From Sphingopyxis sp. UBA6723 (lineage in GTDB: Bacteria > Pseudomonadota > Alphaproteobacteria > Sphingomonadales > Sphingomonadaceae), in the NCBI RefSeq assembly GCF_002454115.1, contig NZ_DKIH01000013.1, positions 650,575 through 714,574 of the forward strand: a DNA stretch of 64,000 bases. The letters are read 5' to 3'. Each line of letters opens with the position of its first letter. Position 1 is the stretch's first letter. Position numbers and translations under genes: made by a program. Below are positions 1 to 11,377 of the stretch, piece by piece. The notes beneath the pieces were generated by a model. The model saw only the letters and a program-made list of their open reading frames with translations. It was not told the origin of the DNA and did no database searches.

Positions 1-1532
1 TTGTGCTTCAAATTGTGGAGCAGCGCCGACGGTGCATGAACCTTGTCCTGCGTCAGATAGATGGCGGTACCCTCGACCGTCTGCGGCGGACGTTTGGCCA
101 GCGAAGGTGCGAGGTCGGCCATGACGATGCCCTGTTCGCCGCTGCGCCGCTGCGCCACCGCGCGCCCGCGCCGCCATGTCGCGATCAGCGCGATGATCGC
201 GACCCCGATCAGCAGTGGGACCCAGCCCCCTTCAATCACCCGCAGGATGTTGGCGCCAAAGAAAATCAAGTCGATCGCAAAGAAGGGCAGGAACAACAGC
301 GCGGTCCACACCGGCTCCCATTTCCAGCCGCGCCATGCGACGATGAAGGCGAGCATCGTCGTCACCACCATCGTCCCGGTCACCGCGATGCCATAGGCGG
401 CGGCCATGCGGCTGCTGCTCTGGAAGCCGAAGACGAGAAGGAGGACGCCAGCGAGCAGCAGCCAGTTGATCACGGGCATATAGATTTGCCCGCGCTGGTC
501 GGCTGACGTCTGGCGGATCGTCATGCGCGGGAACAGCCCGAGCGCGATCCCCTGTTGCGCCAAGGAGTAGGCGCCGGTGATGACGGCCTGGCTCGCAATG
601 ATCGTCGCCAGCGTGGCCAGGATGACTAGCGGCGCGCGCAGGGCATCGGGCGACATGATGAAGAACCAGTCGGCGTTGACGAACGGCTGCCCCGACGCCT
701 CTGCGGCCGCCAGCGTCTTGAGGGCGAGCGCCCCTTGGCCCAGATAATTGAGCGAGAGGGACGGCCAGACGAAGGCGAGCCAGCCGAGCTGGATCGGTTT
801 TCGCCCGAAATGGCCCATGTCGGCGATCAGCGCCTCGGCCCCGGTGACGGTCAGGAACACCGCCCCGAGCACGAACAGGCCGGTGGTCCCGTGGCTGGCA
901 AGATATTCGGCGGCATAGAGCGGATTGAAGGCGAGCAAGATCTGCGGCGCGTCGGCAATATGATAAAGCCCGAGCGCGGCGAGCGACACGAACCATAAGG
1001 CACAGACGGGGCCAAACAGCCCGGCGACGCGCGCGGTGCCGCGCGACTGGATCGCGAACAGCGCGACAAGGATGGCGAGCGCCAGCCCCAGAATGACCGG
1101 CAGCGACATCATCGGTCCGATTCCCGGCACCGTCTTCAGCCCCTCGACCGCCGACAGCACCGACAGCGCGGGGGTAATGATCGCATCGCCGAAGAACAGC
1201 GCCGCGCCGATCGCGCCCAGGATCAGCACGATCGGCCAGCGGCCGTCGGTCGCGCGGTGGGCCAGCGCCATCAGCGACAGCACGCCGCCCTCGCCATGAT
1301 TGTCGGCGCGGGTCAGGAACAGCACGTATTTCAGCGTCACGACGATGATCAGCGCCCACAGCGCGAGTGACAGCACGCCGATGATGTCATTCGCGCCGAT
1401 GCTGCTGCCGCTCTGGGCCAGCGCCTCGCGAAACGCGTACAGCGGGCTGGTGCCGATATCGCCATAAACGACGCCGAGCGCACCGAGGGTCAGCGCGGCG
1501 AGGGTCGTATTCTTTGCGGTGGTTGCGGTCAT
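1..1532 (-). CDS. kup: Kup-family potassium uptake protein (3' end beyond window)
   Basis: Inner-membrane K+ transporter of the Kup/HAK/KT family, probably proton-coupled. The N-terminus carries the family signature (VVYGDIGTSPLYAFRE), followed by a series of hydrophobic segments. The last residues visible before the left edge (ALLHNLKHN) match the conserved block that follows the membrane domain. About 510 residues are present of the roughly 630 usual, so the cytoplasmic C-terminus lies outside the window. The ATG at 1532 opens the signature without a long leader. The gene is divergent from the patatin-like gene. Confidence 0.93.
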   Translation of the reverse strand, partial: MTATTAKNTTLAALTLGALGVVYGDIGTSPLYAFREALAQSGSSIGANDIIGVLSLALWALIIVVTLKYVLFLTRADNHGEGGVLSLMALAHRATDGRWPIVLILGAIGAALFFGDAIITPALSVLSAVEGLKTVPGIGPMMSLPVILGLALAILVALFAIQSRGTARVAGLFGPVCALWFVSLAALGLYHIADAPQILLAFNPLYAAEYLASHGTTGLFVLGAVFLTVTGAEALIADMGHFGRKPIQLGWLAFVWPSLSLNYLGQGALALKTLAAAEASGQPFVNADWFFIMSPDALRAPLVILATLATIIASQAVITGAYSLAQQGIALGLFPRMTIRQTSADQRGQIYMPVINWLLLAGVLLLVFGFQSSSRMAAAYGIAVTGTMVVTTMLAFIVAWRGWKWEPVWTALLFLPFFAIDLIFFGANILRVIEGGWVPLLIGVAIIALIATWRRGRAVAQRRSGEQGIVMADLAPSLAKRPPQTVEGTAIYLTQDKVHAPSALLHNLKH

Positions 1533-1687
1533 GCTCAAGATCCTGTCGCGGGAGAGGGTCGGCATGTGGTGCTGGGGCGCGTTAAGGCGCCATGCGGATG
1601 GGGGTAGGTTGCCATTAAAAGCGCGTTAAAAAGTCGCGTGGCGCCGAAAATTTCGCCAGCTTGGCAAAACCGCGCTACACCGTCCGC

Positions 1688-3997
1688 ATGCGGGAAAAGG
1701 AACTGCGCTTCGCCCTGATTTGCTACGGCGGCATCAGCCTCGCGGTCTATATGCACGGCATCACCAAGGAAGTCTGGCGCCTCGCCGCCGCGTCGCGCGC
1801 CTTTCACGACGGCGCCGCCTCGGTCGGCGCAGGCGCGGTCTATGCCGACCTGTTGACCCAAATCGCCGCGCGCAGCAATGTTCGGCTGCGCGTGCTCGCC
1901 GACATCGTCGCGGGGGCGAGCGCGGGCGGGATCAACGGCATTTTCCTCGCGCGCGCGCTCGCGACCGGGCAGTCGCTCGATCCGCTGACCGACCTGTGGC
2001 TCGACAGCGCCGACGTCGACAAGCTGATCGATCCCGACGCGCGGCCCTTGTCGGCGGCGACCAAATTCTGGGCGGTGCCGATCGCGGGGTGGATGATGAA
2101 AAAGCGCGGCAATGTCATCGACCGCACCGTCGGGCGTGGCGCGCAGGATGAAGTGCGCGCGAAGCTGTCGCGCTTTGTGCGCGCGCGCTGGTTCGAACCG
2201 CCGTTCGGCGGCGAGACGTTCGTGAACCTGCTGCTCGAAGCGTTCGATGCGATGGAGCAGGGGCCGCGTGGGCCGGTGCTGGTGCCGGACGGCCAGCCGG
2301 TCGACCTGTTCGTGTCGGTCACCGATTTTGCCGGGCATAGCGTCCCGCTGGCGCTCAACAGCCCGGCGCGGGTGACCGAGGACGAGCACCGGTTGATGCT
2401 GCATTTTCGCGAGGACAGCCGCACCGGCGCGCGGCTCGACGATGTGCCGGGATTGACCGCTGCGGCGCGCGCGACCGCGAGCTTTCCGGGCGCTTTTCCA
2501 CCCTTCACGCTGCGCGAACTCGACCGGGTGCTGGCCAACCGGGGGATCGACTGGCCGGGCCGCGATACCTTTATCCGCACCCAGTTGCCCGCGACGCCCG
2601 AGGGCGATCCCGCTGACCGGGTGCTGATCGACGGCTCGGTGCTCGCCAACGCGCCGTTCCGCCCCGCAATTGCGGCGCTCAAGCAGCGCCCGGCGCGGCG
2701 CGAGATCGACCGGCGCTTCGTCTATATCGACCCCAAGCCCGATTACCGCGCAATCAGCTTTGGCAAACCCGCGGCGAGTGAAGAGGCGCGGCTGCCGGGC
2801 TTCCTGCCGACGATCCTCGGCGCGCTGTCCGAAATCCCGCGCGAACAGCCGATCCGCGAGAATGTCGAGGCGATCGAGGGCATGTCGCGCCGCATCCGCC
2901 GCATGCAGCATATCGTCGACGCGATGAAGGTCGAGGTCGAGGAACAGGTCGCGGCGCTGTTCGGCAGCACCTTCTTCCTCGACACGCCGACGGTGGCGCG
3001 GCTCGAAAAATGGCGCGCCAAGGCACAGGATCAGGCGGCGGCGCGCGCGGGCTTTGCCTATGCGCCCTATGGTCATCTCAAGCTGTCGGCGGTGATCGAG
3101 GAACTGGCGTCGCTGATCGACCGGCTGCTCCCGCCCGAAGGCGCCGTCCATCAGGCGAACCGGCGGCTCGGCTTGTGGGACGAAGCGCGGGCGCGCGGCC
3201 TTGACCGTATTTCGGGCAAGCGCGGCGCCGGGGCGAGCGGCGATGCCATCGCCTTTTTCCGCACCCATGACCTCGGTTTCCGCATCCGCCGCCTGCGTTT
3301 CCTGGCGCGCGAGCTCGACACCGCGGTCGAGGCGACGCGCGATGGCCGCGACCCGGTGTGCGAAGAGATGCGCGAGGCGATTTTCACCGCGCTCGGCCTC
3401 TACCTCGACCGGCAGGGCGATGCGTGGCTCGCGGGGCTCGATCTGCCAACCGACGCGGGGCCGGGCGACTGGATCGACGCGGTTGCGGCGCGGCGCGACC
3501 TGACCGCGATCGACGGTCAGGCCGACGCGCTGATCGCCGCCGCGCTCGCGGCGATGCCCAAGGACGATCGGCGCACGCTGCTGCTCGCCTATCTCGGTTA
3601 CCCCTTCTACGACATCGCGACCTTGCCGTTGTTGCAGGGCGAGGGCTTCGACGAATATGACCCGATCAAGATCGACCGCATCTCGCCGTCCGACGCGACC
3701 GCAATTCGCACCGGCGGCGCGGCGGCGATGCTCAAGGGGATCGAGTTCAACAGCTTCGGGGCGTTCTTCAGCCGTGCGTACCGCGAGAACGACTATCTGT
3801 GGGGGCGGCTCCACGGCGCCGACCGGTTGATCGATATCGTGGCTAGTAGCGTTGGTGGTGAAAAAGGGCTGGTGGCGGAGGAGTTGAAGACGCTCAAACG
3901 CCGGGCGTTTCACGCGATATTGGACGAGGAGGAGGGGCGATTGCCGAAGGTGGCGGGGCTGATCGCGGAGTTGAGGGGGGAGATTGGCGAGCGCTAA
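1688..3997 (+). CDS. Patatin-like phospholipase family protein
   Basis: Predicted serine acyl hydrolase of 769 residues with a Ser-Asp dyad. The nucleophile motif GASAGG places Ser78, and the DG motif in LIDGS places Asp315. An early glycine-rich turn (CYGGISLAVYMHG) fits the oxyanion-hole loop. The protein is much longer than classical patatins and resembles the large bacterial 'patatin-related' proteins, with an extra C-terminal half of unknown role. No signal peptide is seen, so it is probably cytoplasmic or peripheral. An in-frame TTG at 1661 would add nine residues; the ATG at 1688 is preferred because the conserved region starts right after it. Substrate unknown. Confidence 0.85.
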   Translation: MREKELRFALICYGGISLAVYMHGITKEVWRLAAASRAFHDGAASVGAGAVYADLLTQIAARSNVRLRVLADIVAGASAGGINGIFLARALATGQSLDPLTDLWLDSADVDKLIDPDARPLSAATKFWAVPIAGWMMKKRGNVIDRTVGRGAQDEVRAKLSRFVRARWFEPPFGGETFVNLLLEAFDAMEQGPRGPVLVPDGQPVDLFVSVTDFAGHSVPLALNSPARVTEDEHRLMLHFREDSRTGARLDDVPGLTAAARATASFPGAFPPFTLRELDRVLANRGIDWPGRDTFIRTQLPATPEGDPADRVLIDGSVLANAPFRPAIAALKQRPARREIDRRFVYIDPKPDYRAISFGKPAASEEARLPGFLPTILGALSEIPREQPIRENVEAIEGMSRRIRRMQHIVDAMKVEVEEQVAALFGSTFFLDTPTVARLEKWRAKAQDQAAARAGFAYAPYGHLKLSAVIEELASLIDRLLPPEGAVHQANRRLGLWDEARARGLDRISGKRGAGASGDAIAFFRTHDLGFRIRRLRFLARELDTAVEATRDGRDPVCEEMREAIFTALGLYLDRQGDAWLAGLDLPTDAGPGDWIDAVAARRDLTAIDGQADALIAAALAAMPKDDRRTLLLAYLGYPFYDIATLPLLQGEGFDEYDPIKIDRISPSDATAIRTGGAAAMLKGIEFNSFGAFFSRAYRENDYLWGRLHGADRLIDIVASSVGGEKGLVAEELKTLKRRAFHAILDEEEGRLPKVAGLIAELRGEIGER

Positions 3998-3999
3998 TC

Positions 4000-4181
4000 C
4001 CTTCTCCCCTTGCGGGAGAAGGATACGAAGGCTTGTGAGCAAAGCGAACTAGCCGCAGTTGGATGAGGGGTTGCGAGCGAAGCTCGCGCGGTTGCCTTGC
4101 AACCGCAGACCCCTCGCCCAGCTTCGAATAGGCAGCAAGCTGCCAAGTCTGCGCAGCCCTCTCCCGCAAGGGGAGAGGGAA
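4000..4181. repeat. Paired palindromic intergenic repeat
   Basis: This fills the gap between the converging patatin-like gene and dnaJ. Two hairpins, about 4001-4022 (cttctcccct/tgcgggagaag) and 4157-4180 (its near inverse), flank a segment with shorter inverted words. The two ends are inverted copies of one another. It could also act as a bidirectional terminator, but no clear T-tract is seen. Confidence 0.7.
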
Positions 4182-4188
4182 GGAGCCG

Positions 4189-5310
4189 TCAATCCCGCAA
4201 ATCGTCCCACATATCCTTGATCCGCCCGAAAAAGCCCTGACTCGCAGGACATTCGTCGCCGGTCTCGGTCTCGCGAAATTCGGCGAGCAATTCCTTCTGC
4301 CGCGCGCTGAGCTTCGTCGGGGTTTCGACATCGACTTGCACCACCAGATCGCCATGGCCGCGGCCGTTGAGCACCGGCATGCCGGCGCCGCGCTGGCGTA
4401 GCTGCTTGCCCGACTGGATGCCCGCGGGAATGGTGATGTCGTGCTTGGCGCCGTCGAGCCCCGGAATGCTGATCTCGCCGCCGAGCGCGGCGGTGGTGAA
4501 GCTGATCGGCGCGCGGGTGAACAGCGTGGTGCCTTCGCGCTCGAACACCTTGTGCCGCGCCATGTGCAGAAAGATGTAGAGGTCGCCCGGCGCCGCACCG
4601 CGCGCGCCGCTCTCGCCCTCGCCCGACAGGCGGATACGGGTGCCTTCGTCGACCCCGGCGGGGATATTGACGGTCAGCGTCTTGCGCCGGTCGACCCGGC
4701 CCTCGCCGTGACATGAATTGCAGGGATCGGCGATGACCTCGCCCGCGCCCTGACAGGCCGGGCAGGTGCGCTCGACCATGAAGAAACCCTGCTGCGCGCG
4801 CACCTTGCCATGCCCGGCGCAGGTTGCGCAGCGGCTGGTCTGGGTGCCGGGCTTGGCGCCCGATCCGTCACACGCATCGCAGCGTGCCGCGACATCGACC
4901 TGGATCTCGCGCGTGATCCCGGTGAAGGCGTCCTCCAGGCGGATTTCCATGTCGTAGCGCAGGTCGGCGCCGCGCGCGGGGCCGCGTTGCTGCCGCCCGC
5001 CGCCGAACGCCGAGCCGAAGATCGATTCGAAAATATCGCCGATGTCGCCAAAATCCGCTCCGGCCCCAGGCCCGCCGCCGCCGCGCAGGCCATCTTTGCC
5101 GAACCGGTCATAGGCGGCGCGCTTTTGCGGATCGCGCAGGCAGTCATAGGCCTCGCTGATCGCCTTGAAGCGCGCTTCACTGTCCTTGCACCCCGGATTC
5201 TTGTCGGGGTGAAATTTCATCGCGAGCTTGCGGTAGCTGGACTTCAGCGTCGCCTCATCAGCGGTGCGATCGCATTCGAGCAGTTCGTAATAATCGATGT
5301 CGAGTGACAT
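4189..5310 (-). CDS. dnaJ: Chaperone DnaJ (Hsp40)
   Basis: Co-chaperone that stimulates the DnaK ATPase and delivers unfolded clients. The 373 residues show the full type I order: J domain with HPD at residues 34-36, a Gly-rich linker (about 75-105), four CxxCxGxG-type zinc-finger repeats (CDACDGSG, CATCAGHG, CPACQGAG, CNSCHGEG), then the C-terminal client-binding domains. It lies 60 bases downstream of dnaK on the same strand and is probably co-transcribed with it. Confidence 0.97.
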   Translation of the reverse strand: MSLDIDYYELLECDRTADEATLKSSYRKLAMKFHPDKNPGCKDSEARFKAISEAYDCLRDPQKRAAYDRFGKDGLRGGGGPGAGADFGDIGDIFESIFGSAFGGGRQQRGPARGADLRYDMEIRLEDAFTGITREIQVDVAARCDACDGSGAKPGTQTSRCATCAGHGKVRAQQGFFMVERTCPACQGAGEVIADPCNSCHGEGRVDRRKTLTVNIPAGVDEGTRIRLSGEGESGARGAAPGDLYIFLHMARHKVFEREGTTLFTRAPISFTTAALGGEISIPGLDGAKHDITIPAGIQSGKQLRQRGAGMPVLNGRGHGDLVVQVDVETPTKLSARQKELLAEFRETETGDECPASQGFFGRIKDMWDDLRD

Positions 5311-5370
5311 AGGTCAAAGGCCCCCTCCGGCTTGCCGGATCCGTGAACCACGGACCCGGCAGCGGAGTTC

Positions 5371-7278
<1,908 letters not shown>

Positions 7279-7346
7279 TTGTTACTCGTCCTTGTTGCTT
7301 CTGCGGCGCCCTGAAAAGGCACGCCGGACATGGGGTTCTGGGCGCG

Positions 7347-7376
7347 ATATAGGTGCGCTTATCCTTGGCACAAGGG
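7347..7376 (-). promoter_or_regulatory. Candidate RpoH-type promoter for dnaK-dnaJ
   Basis: On the minus strand CCCTTG (7371-7376) is followed after 18 bases by CTATAT (7347-7352), then about 68 bases to the dnaK ATG. CTTG in the -35 element with a C-start AT-rich -10 is the pattern of alphaproteobacterial sigma-32 promoters. Seen by eye only; no start site is known. Confidence 0.4.
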
Positions 7377-7431
7377 CTTTGAGGGCTTATCGGGGATGCG
7401 AAATCATGCGCTGTTACGGAGTCTTCGCAAA

Positions 7432-7965
7432 ATGAAAGCTTTTGTCCTTGCCGCCCTTGCCGTCCCCTTGCTCACCCTGACGGCGTGCGGGGAAAAGCTG
7501 ATCGCTCCCAAGCCGCTCAATGTCGTGAGCGGCCATATCGTCATGGGGGCCACTCCCGATCGTCCGGCGGTTGGCTATTTCCGGGTTCAAGGCGGGCCGC
7601 AGCCGGTTGAACTGGTCGCGGTGACCACGGATCTCGCGCAGCGGGTCGAGATGCACGAAAGCGTGCGCGAAAATGGCATGATGACGATGAAGCCGCTGGC
7701 GCGCGCCGAAGTGCCGGCCAAGGGCGAGCTGGTGTTCAAGCAGGGCGGCAAGCATCTGATGATCTGGAACATCAACGGTGCCGCAGTGCGCGCGGGCAAA
7801 TTGCCGATGCAGTTCGTCTTCACCAACAACGCCAATGAGCGCATCCTGTTCGACATGGTGATCAAGCCCGCCGAAGGCGCGGCGGCGGGCAGCGAGGCGG
7901 CGATGGACCATGATGCGATGGGGCATGGCGAAGACAAGGCGGCGCCGGACGCAGCCAAGAAGTAA
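7432..7965 (+). CDS. PCu(A)C-domain copper chaperone lipoprotein
   Basis: Predicted periplasmic copper chaperone of 177 residues. The N-terminus is a signal peptide ending in a lipobox (LTAC, Cys19), so it should be lipid-anchored. The PCu(A)C metal site is visible as MHES...MMTM and, further on, GGKHLM, giving the His/Met ligands of the family. Relatives deliver Cu(I) to cytochrome oxidase or scavenge periplasmic copper. The C-terminal tail is His/Met/Asp-rich (MDHDAMGHGED) and may bind additional metal. The ATG at 7432 is chosen because it directly precedes the signal peptide. Confidence 0.85.
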   Translation: MKAFVLAALAVPLLTLTACGEKLIAPKPLNVVSGHIVMGATPDRPAVGYFRVQGGPQPVELVAVTTDLAQRVEMHESVRENGMMTMKPLARAEVPAKGELVFKQGGKHLMIWNINGAAVRAGKLPMQFVFTNNANERILFDMVIKPAEGAAAGSEAAMDHDAMGHGEDKAAPDAAKK

Positions 7966-7988
7966 GCGGGTGATCGTTGCCTGCATCG

Positions 7989-8082
7989 TCATTGCGAGCG
8001 AAGCGAAGCAATCTCCAGCTATCGGGCATAGTCGACGACTTCGTGCTGGAGATTGCCGCGTCGCTACGCTCCTCGCAATGAC
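7989..8082. repeat. Inverted-pair intergenic repeat
   Basis: The ends are near-perfect inverted copies: gtcattgcgagcgaagcgaa... and ...cgctcctcgcaatgac, enclosing a second shorter inverted pair (caatctccagc / gctggagattg). It fills the gap between the PCu(A)C and HExxH protein genes. Confidence 0.75.
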
Positions 8083-8091
8083 GGGGTTCTG

Positions 8092-8568
8092 ATGGCGCGC
8101 GCCTCGCGCCCCCTGACCAGCGGCGAAATCGCACTCGCCCGGACGGTGTTCGGCGACGCGATCGCCTATGACCGCGTCCGCATCTGCCACCATAAATGGA
8201 TCTTCTTCCAGCCCCGCCATATCGTCATGGCGCCGATGGGCAGCCTGCATTTCAACCCCCATGGCGAGCTGTATTGCGACGATTTCAGCGCCGCATCGCA
8301 GCGATTGCAAGGGCTGTTCATCCACGAAATGGTGCATGTGTGGCAGGCGCAGACGCGCGGCCGCTGGTATCTGGTGCTGATGCGCCACCCGTTCGCGACC
8401 TACAGCTATAGCCTGAAACCCGGCTGGCTGCTGGAACGCTATGGACTGGAACAGCAGGCCGAGATTGTCCGCCACTATTGGCTGCTCGCGCAGGGCATGG
8501 TCGTCGGCGGCGGTCCGGGGGTCGAGGCGTATCGCGCGATCCTGCCCGAGGAATGGGGCGCGGCATGA
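8092..8568 (+). CDS. HExxH-motif protein ('vgr-related' family)
   Basis: A 158-residue protein with a zinc-metallopeptidase-like HEMVH motif (His78-Glu79-His82) in the setting FIHEMVHVWQAQTRG. Similar sphingomonad proteins are often labelled 'vgr related protein', but nothing here links it to type VI secretion. The motif and its context resemble DUF4157-like minimal gluzincins; protease activity is inferred only. It has no signal peptide. Its stop overlaps the start of the next gene by four bases (ATGA), implying translational coupling to a membrane protein. Confidence 0.65.
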   Translation: MARASRPLTSGEIALARTVFGDAIAYDRVRICHHKWIFFQPRHIVMAPMGSLHFNPHGELYCDDFSAASQRLQGLFIHEMVHVWQAQTRGRWYLVLMRHPFATYSYSLKPGWLLERYGLEQQAEIVRHYWLLAQGMVVGGGPGVEAYRAILPEEWGAA

Positions 8569-9137
8569 GCGATTTCGAATTTATCTTCGCGCTCTACAGC
8601 CTGCTGCTTGGCCTCTCGATGGTCGAACTGCTCGGTGGATTGGGCCGCGCGCTCGAAGTGCGATTTGCCGCGCAGGCGGAGCGCGAGGCGTTTTCGATCG
8701 GCTGGCTCACGCCGCTGCTCGCGATCTTCGTGATGCTCGACCTCTTGTCCTTCTGGAGCGCCGCGTGGACCGCGCGCGGCGGCCTGACCGTGTCGAACAC
8801 GGTGTTGATGGGCGTTGCCGGTTTTGCCGCGGTCTATTTCCTCGCCGCGCGGCTGGTGTTTCCCTCGCACCCTGAAGGCTTTGCGAATCTCGACGTCCAT
8901 TTTTTCCGCGTCCGGCGCATTGTGCTCGGCCTGCTGCTGGTGCTGCTCGGCGCCCAGCTCGGCTTCTACCTGTCACAGCCCGATCTCGCGGTCAGCCTGG
9001 CGCGTCCGCTTGCGTGGATCATGACGATCGTACTTGTCGTGCTGATGGCCGCGGCGATGGCGGTCAACGACCGCCGCTGGAGCATCGCGATCCTTGCGGC
9101 GCTGATCCTGCGCTACGTCGTCATCTACCTGCTTTGA
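8565..9137 (+). CDS. Conserved membrane protein of unknown function
   Basis: A 190-residue, strongly hydrophobic protein with about five or six membrane segments and an N-terminus without a cleavable signal (MSDFEFIFALYSLLLGLSM). No catalytic motif is recognised. It is coupled by an ATGA overlap to the HExxH protein, so the two may work together. Hypothetical. Confidence 0.75.
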   Translation: MSDFEFIFALYSLLLGLSMVELLGGLGRALEVRFAAQAEREAFSIGWLTPLLAIFVMLDLLSFWSAAWTARGGLTVSNTVLMGVAGFAAVYFLAARLVFPSHPEGFANLDVHFFRVRRIVLGLLLVLLGAQLGFYLSQPDLAVSLARPLAWIMTIVLVVLMAAAMAVNDRRWSIAILAALILRYVVIYLL

Positions 9138-9187
9138 TCAGAAATACCGACTAGCCAGACGGATGGCGTTCGTCCTATGTTCCGCGG

Positions 9188-10546
9188 ATGGATGGACTCT
9201 CACTGCTCGTCGCCCTTGTTGCCCTTGCCATTGGCGGTCTGATCGGCTGGCTGTTTGCCGGGCGGCAGGCAGGCGGACTGAAGGCCGAGCGCGACGGACT
9301 GGCCGAGCGATTCAAGGCGGCGGTGACTGACCTTGCCGCTGAGGCCGAGGCGCGCAAGGCCGCCGATATCCAACTGGCGTCGCTGCTCAGCGAACAGCGT
9401 GCACGCGACGCCGCGCATGATGCGCAGATTGAGCAGCTCAAGGACGCGCAGGCGGCGCTCACCGCGCAATTCCGCGAGGTCGGGCAGGTGATGCTCGACA
9501 GTGCGCAAAAGGCGTTCCTTGAGCGCGCCGAGGCTCGCTTCAAGGAAAGCGAGGCGACCGCCGGGCAGAATCTGAAAGCGCTGCTGAGCCCCGTCCACGA
9601 GCGGCTTCAGAAATATGAGGAAGCGGTCGGCAAGGTCGAGGCCGAGCGGCGCGACGCCTTTGGCCTGCTCCATGGCCAGATCGCGGCGATGCGCGAAGGC
9701 ACCGAACGCGTGTCGAGCGAGGCGGCGAAGCTGGTCAACGCGCTGCGCAACGCGCCCAAGGCGCGCGGGCGCTGGGGCGAGCAGCAGCTCAAGAACGTTC
9801 TCGAAAGCTGCGGCCTCAGCGAACACGCCGATTTCCAGACCGAGGTCAGCGTGACCGATGGCGACGGCGGGCGTCTGCGCCCCGATGTCGTCGTCAAGGT
9901 GCCGGGCGGGCAGAGCCTGGTGATCGACGCCAAGGTGTCACTCAACGCCTATCAGGATGCGTTCGGCGCGGTCGAGGAGCGCGAAAAGGCACTGCATCTC
10001 GCCGCCCACGCCGCGGCGATGAAGGCGCATGTGAATACGCTCGGCGCCAAGGCCTATTGGAACCAGTTCGACGACACCCCCGATTTTGTCGTGATGTTCG
10101 TGCCGGGTGAACATTTCCTCGCCGCGGCGCTCGATCAGGATCCGACGCTGTGGGACTATGCGTTCGAACGCAAGGTGCTGCTCGCCACCCCGACCAATCT
10201 GATCGCGATCGCGCGGACCGTCGCGGCGGTGTGGCGGCAGGAAAAGCTCGCCAATCAGGCACGCGAGATCGCCGCGCTCGGCAAGGAGCTGTACGCACGC
10301 ATGTCGGTGATGGGCTCGCACATCGCCAAGGTCGGGCGCAATCTCGATCAGGCGACCGGCGCGTACAACGCCTTTGTCGGCAGCTTCGAATCGCAGGTGC
10401 TGACGCAAGCGAAGCGCTTCGAGGTGCTCGATATCGAAACGGGCGACAAGGAGATCGCGGTGCTGCCGGTGGTCGAGCAGGCGGCGCGCCCGCTGGCGAA
10501 GCTGGCGGCGGTGGCCCCGGCGGCAGTCAACGACGCGGGAGAATAG
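9188..10546 (+). CDS. rmuC: DNA recombination protein RmuC homologue
   Basis: 452 residues: an N-terminal membrane helix (about residues 5-24), a long Ala/Glu/Lys-rich coiled coil to about 170, then the RmuC domain with the conserved stretches ARGRWGEQQLKNVLE, VIDAKVSLNAY and FVPGEHFLAAAL. In E. coli RmuC limits inversions at short repeats, and the domain resembles restriction-nuclease folds (family knowledge). It follows the membrane-protein gene by about 50 bases but is probably independent. Confidence 0.93.
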   Translation: MDGLSLLVALVALAIGGLIGWLFAGRQAGGLKAERDGLAERFKAAVTDLAAEAEARKAADIQLASLLSEQRARDAAHDAQIEQLKDAQAALTAQFREVGQVMLDSAQKAFLERAEARFKESEATAGQNLKALLSPVHERLQKYEEAVGKVEAERRDAFGLLHGQIAAMREGTERVSSEAAKLVNALRNAPKARGRWGEQQLKNVLESCGLSEHADFQTEVSVTDGDGGRLRPDVVVKVPGGQSLVIDAKVSLNAYQDAFGAVEEREKALHLAAHAAAMKAHVNTLGAKAYWNQFDDTPDFVVMFVPGEHFLAAALDQDPTLWDYAFERKVLLATPTNLIAIARTVAAVWRQEKLANQAREIAALGKELYARMSVMGSHIAKVGRNLDQATGAYNAFVGSFESQVLTQAKRFEVLDIETGDKEIAVLPVVEQAARPLAKLAAVAPAAVNDAGE

Positions 10547-10559
10547 CGAACCCATAAAC

Positions 10560-10638
10560 CCGTTCGTGTCGAGCGAAGTCGAGACCCGCTGAGGTCGCGC
10601 TTGACTTCACGTGTCTCGACTTCGCTCGACACGAACGG
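10560..10638. repeat. Inverted-pair repeat, family A copy 1
   Basis: Left end ccgttcgtgtcgagcgaagt and right end acttcgctcgacacgaacgg are exact inverted copies enclosing a variable core. Other copies: 11378-11459, 29638-29719, 41125-41206. Confidence 0.85.
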
Positions 10639-10653
10639 AACATTGAGGCGGCG

Positions 10654-11361
10654 TCAGATCACCCGCTTCAACACCGCCGTCCGCCCTGCGCTCCCGGTCA
10701 AAATCAGCGTCCCGACATCGGCGAAGGTCAGGCTGACCGGCGCCGCCATCAATTGGAAGAATGCTGCCTCCTGCGTCATGCCCGGACCCGGACACGCCAT
10801 TTCGGTTGCCATCAGCGGTCCCGCAGTGAGCGTGCCGTCCGCGGTCGAATAGCCGCCCGAAAAGCGGTTGCAACCCGCGCTGCCGCTGAGCCGGGCGCCG
10901 TCGAATTGCAGCGACGTCGGACGATCCTCCGCCACCGCGACCCCGCCGATCGAAACAAAGGTCCAGTTCGACCCAGCCAGCGTGTCGGGCGGCAAAATCT
11001 TGCCGCCGCAGCCTTGCAGCGTCTTGCCGTCGGCGACGACGCGCACCGTGTCGGCAAAGCGGCGGTCGCTCATTCCGTCGCTGCATGGCGCCTGTTTGAT
11101 CACCACTGACAGCCGCTCGCCGACATAGGTGCGGCCGTTCATGGACGGTTTGGCGCCGGGGTTCGGCACCATGATCTTGGTCGCGCCATAATCGCCGTCA
11201 TAGTTGAGCCGCGCTGGGGTGATCTCCAGCGTCCAGCCGGGCTCGGTTCCGAGTGCCATATAGGCCGCGGGCTGCTCACCGGGGCTCTGCGGCGGCGATC
11301 CTGTCGCGGGCGCGCAGGCGGCGAGCGCGGGAAGGGCGAGCAGGGGCAACAAGCGGATCAT
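10654..11361 (-). CDS. META-domain (HslJ-like) lipoprotein
   Basis: A 235-residue predicted lipoprotein with signal peptide and lipobox (LAAC) near residue 15. The first half contains EPGW and a conserved Cys region resembling the COG3650-type domain. The second half is a META/HslJ domain (WTFVSIGG...LSGSAGCNRFSGGY...MACPGPGMTQEAAF). HslJ relatives are linked to envelope stress and novobiocin resistance, but the molecular role is unknown. The start at 11361 follows a good AAGGAG site; a longer frame upstream only translates the adjacent repeat. Confidence 0.85.
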   Translation of the reverse strand: MIRLLPLLALPALAACAPATGSPPQSPGEQPAAYMALGTEPGWTLEITPARLNYDGDYGATKIMVPNPGAKPSMNGRTYVGERLSVVIKQAPCSDGMSDRRFADTVRVVADGKTLQGCGGKILPPDTLAGSNWTFVSIGGVAVAEDRPTSLQFDGARLSGSAGCNRFSGGYSTADGTLTAGPLMATEMACPGPGMTQEAAFFQLMAAPVSLTFADVGTLILTGSAGRTAVLKRVI

Positions 11362-11377
11362 CACAAGCTCCTTTACT

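Noticed and set aside
1535..4042. Long open frame on the minus strand opposite the patatin-like gene
   Set aside because: Its translation is Arg/Ala/Asp-rich with no domain, and the plus strand encodes a clear patatin family protein. GC-rich codon bias creates such antisense frames.
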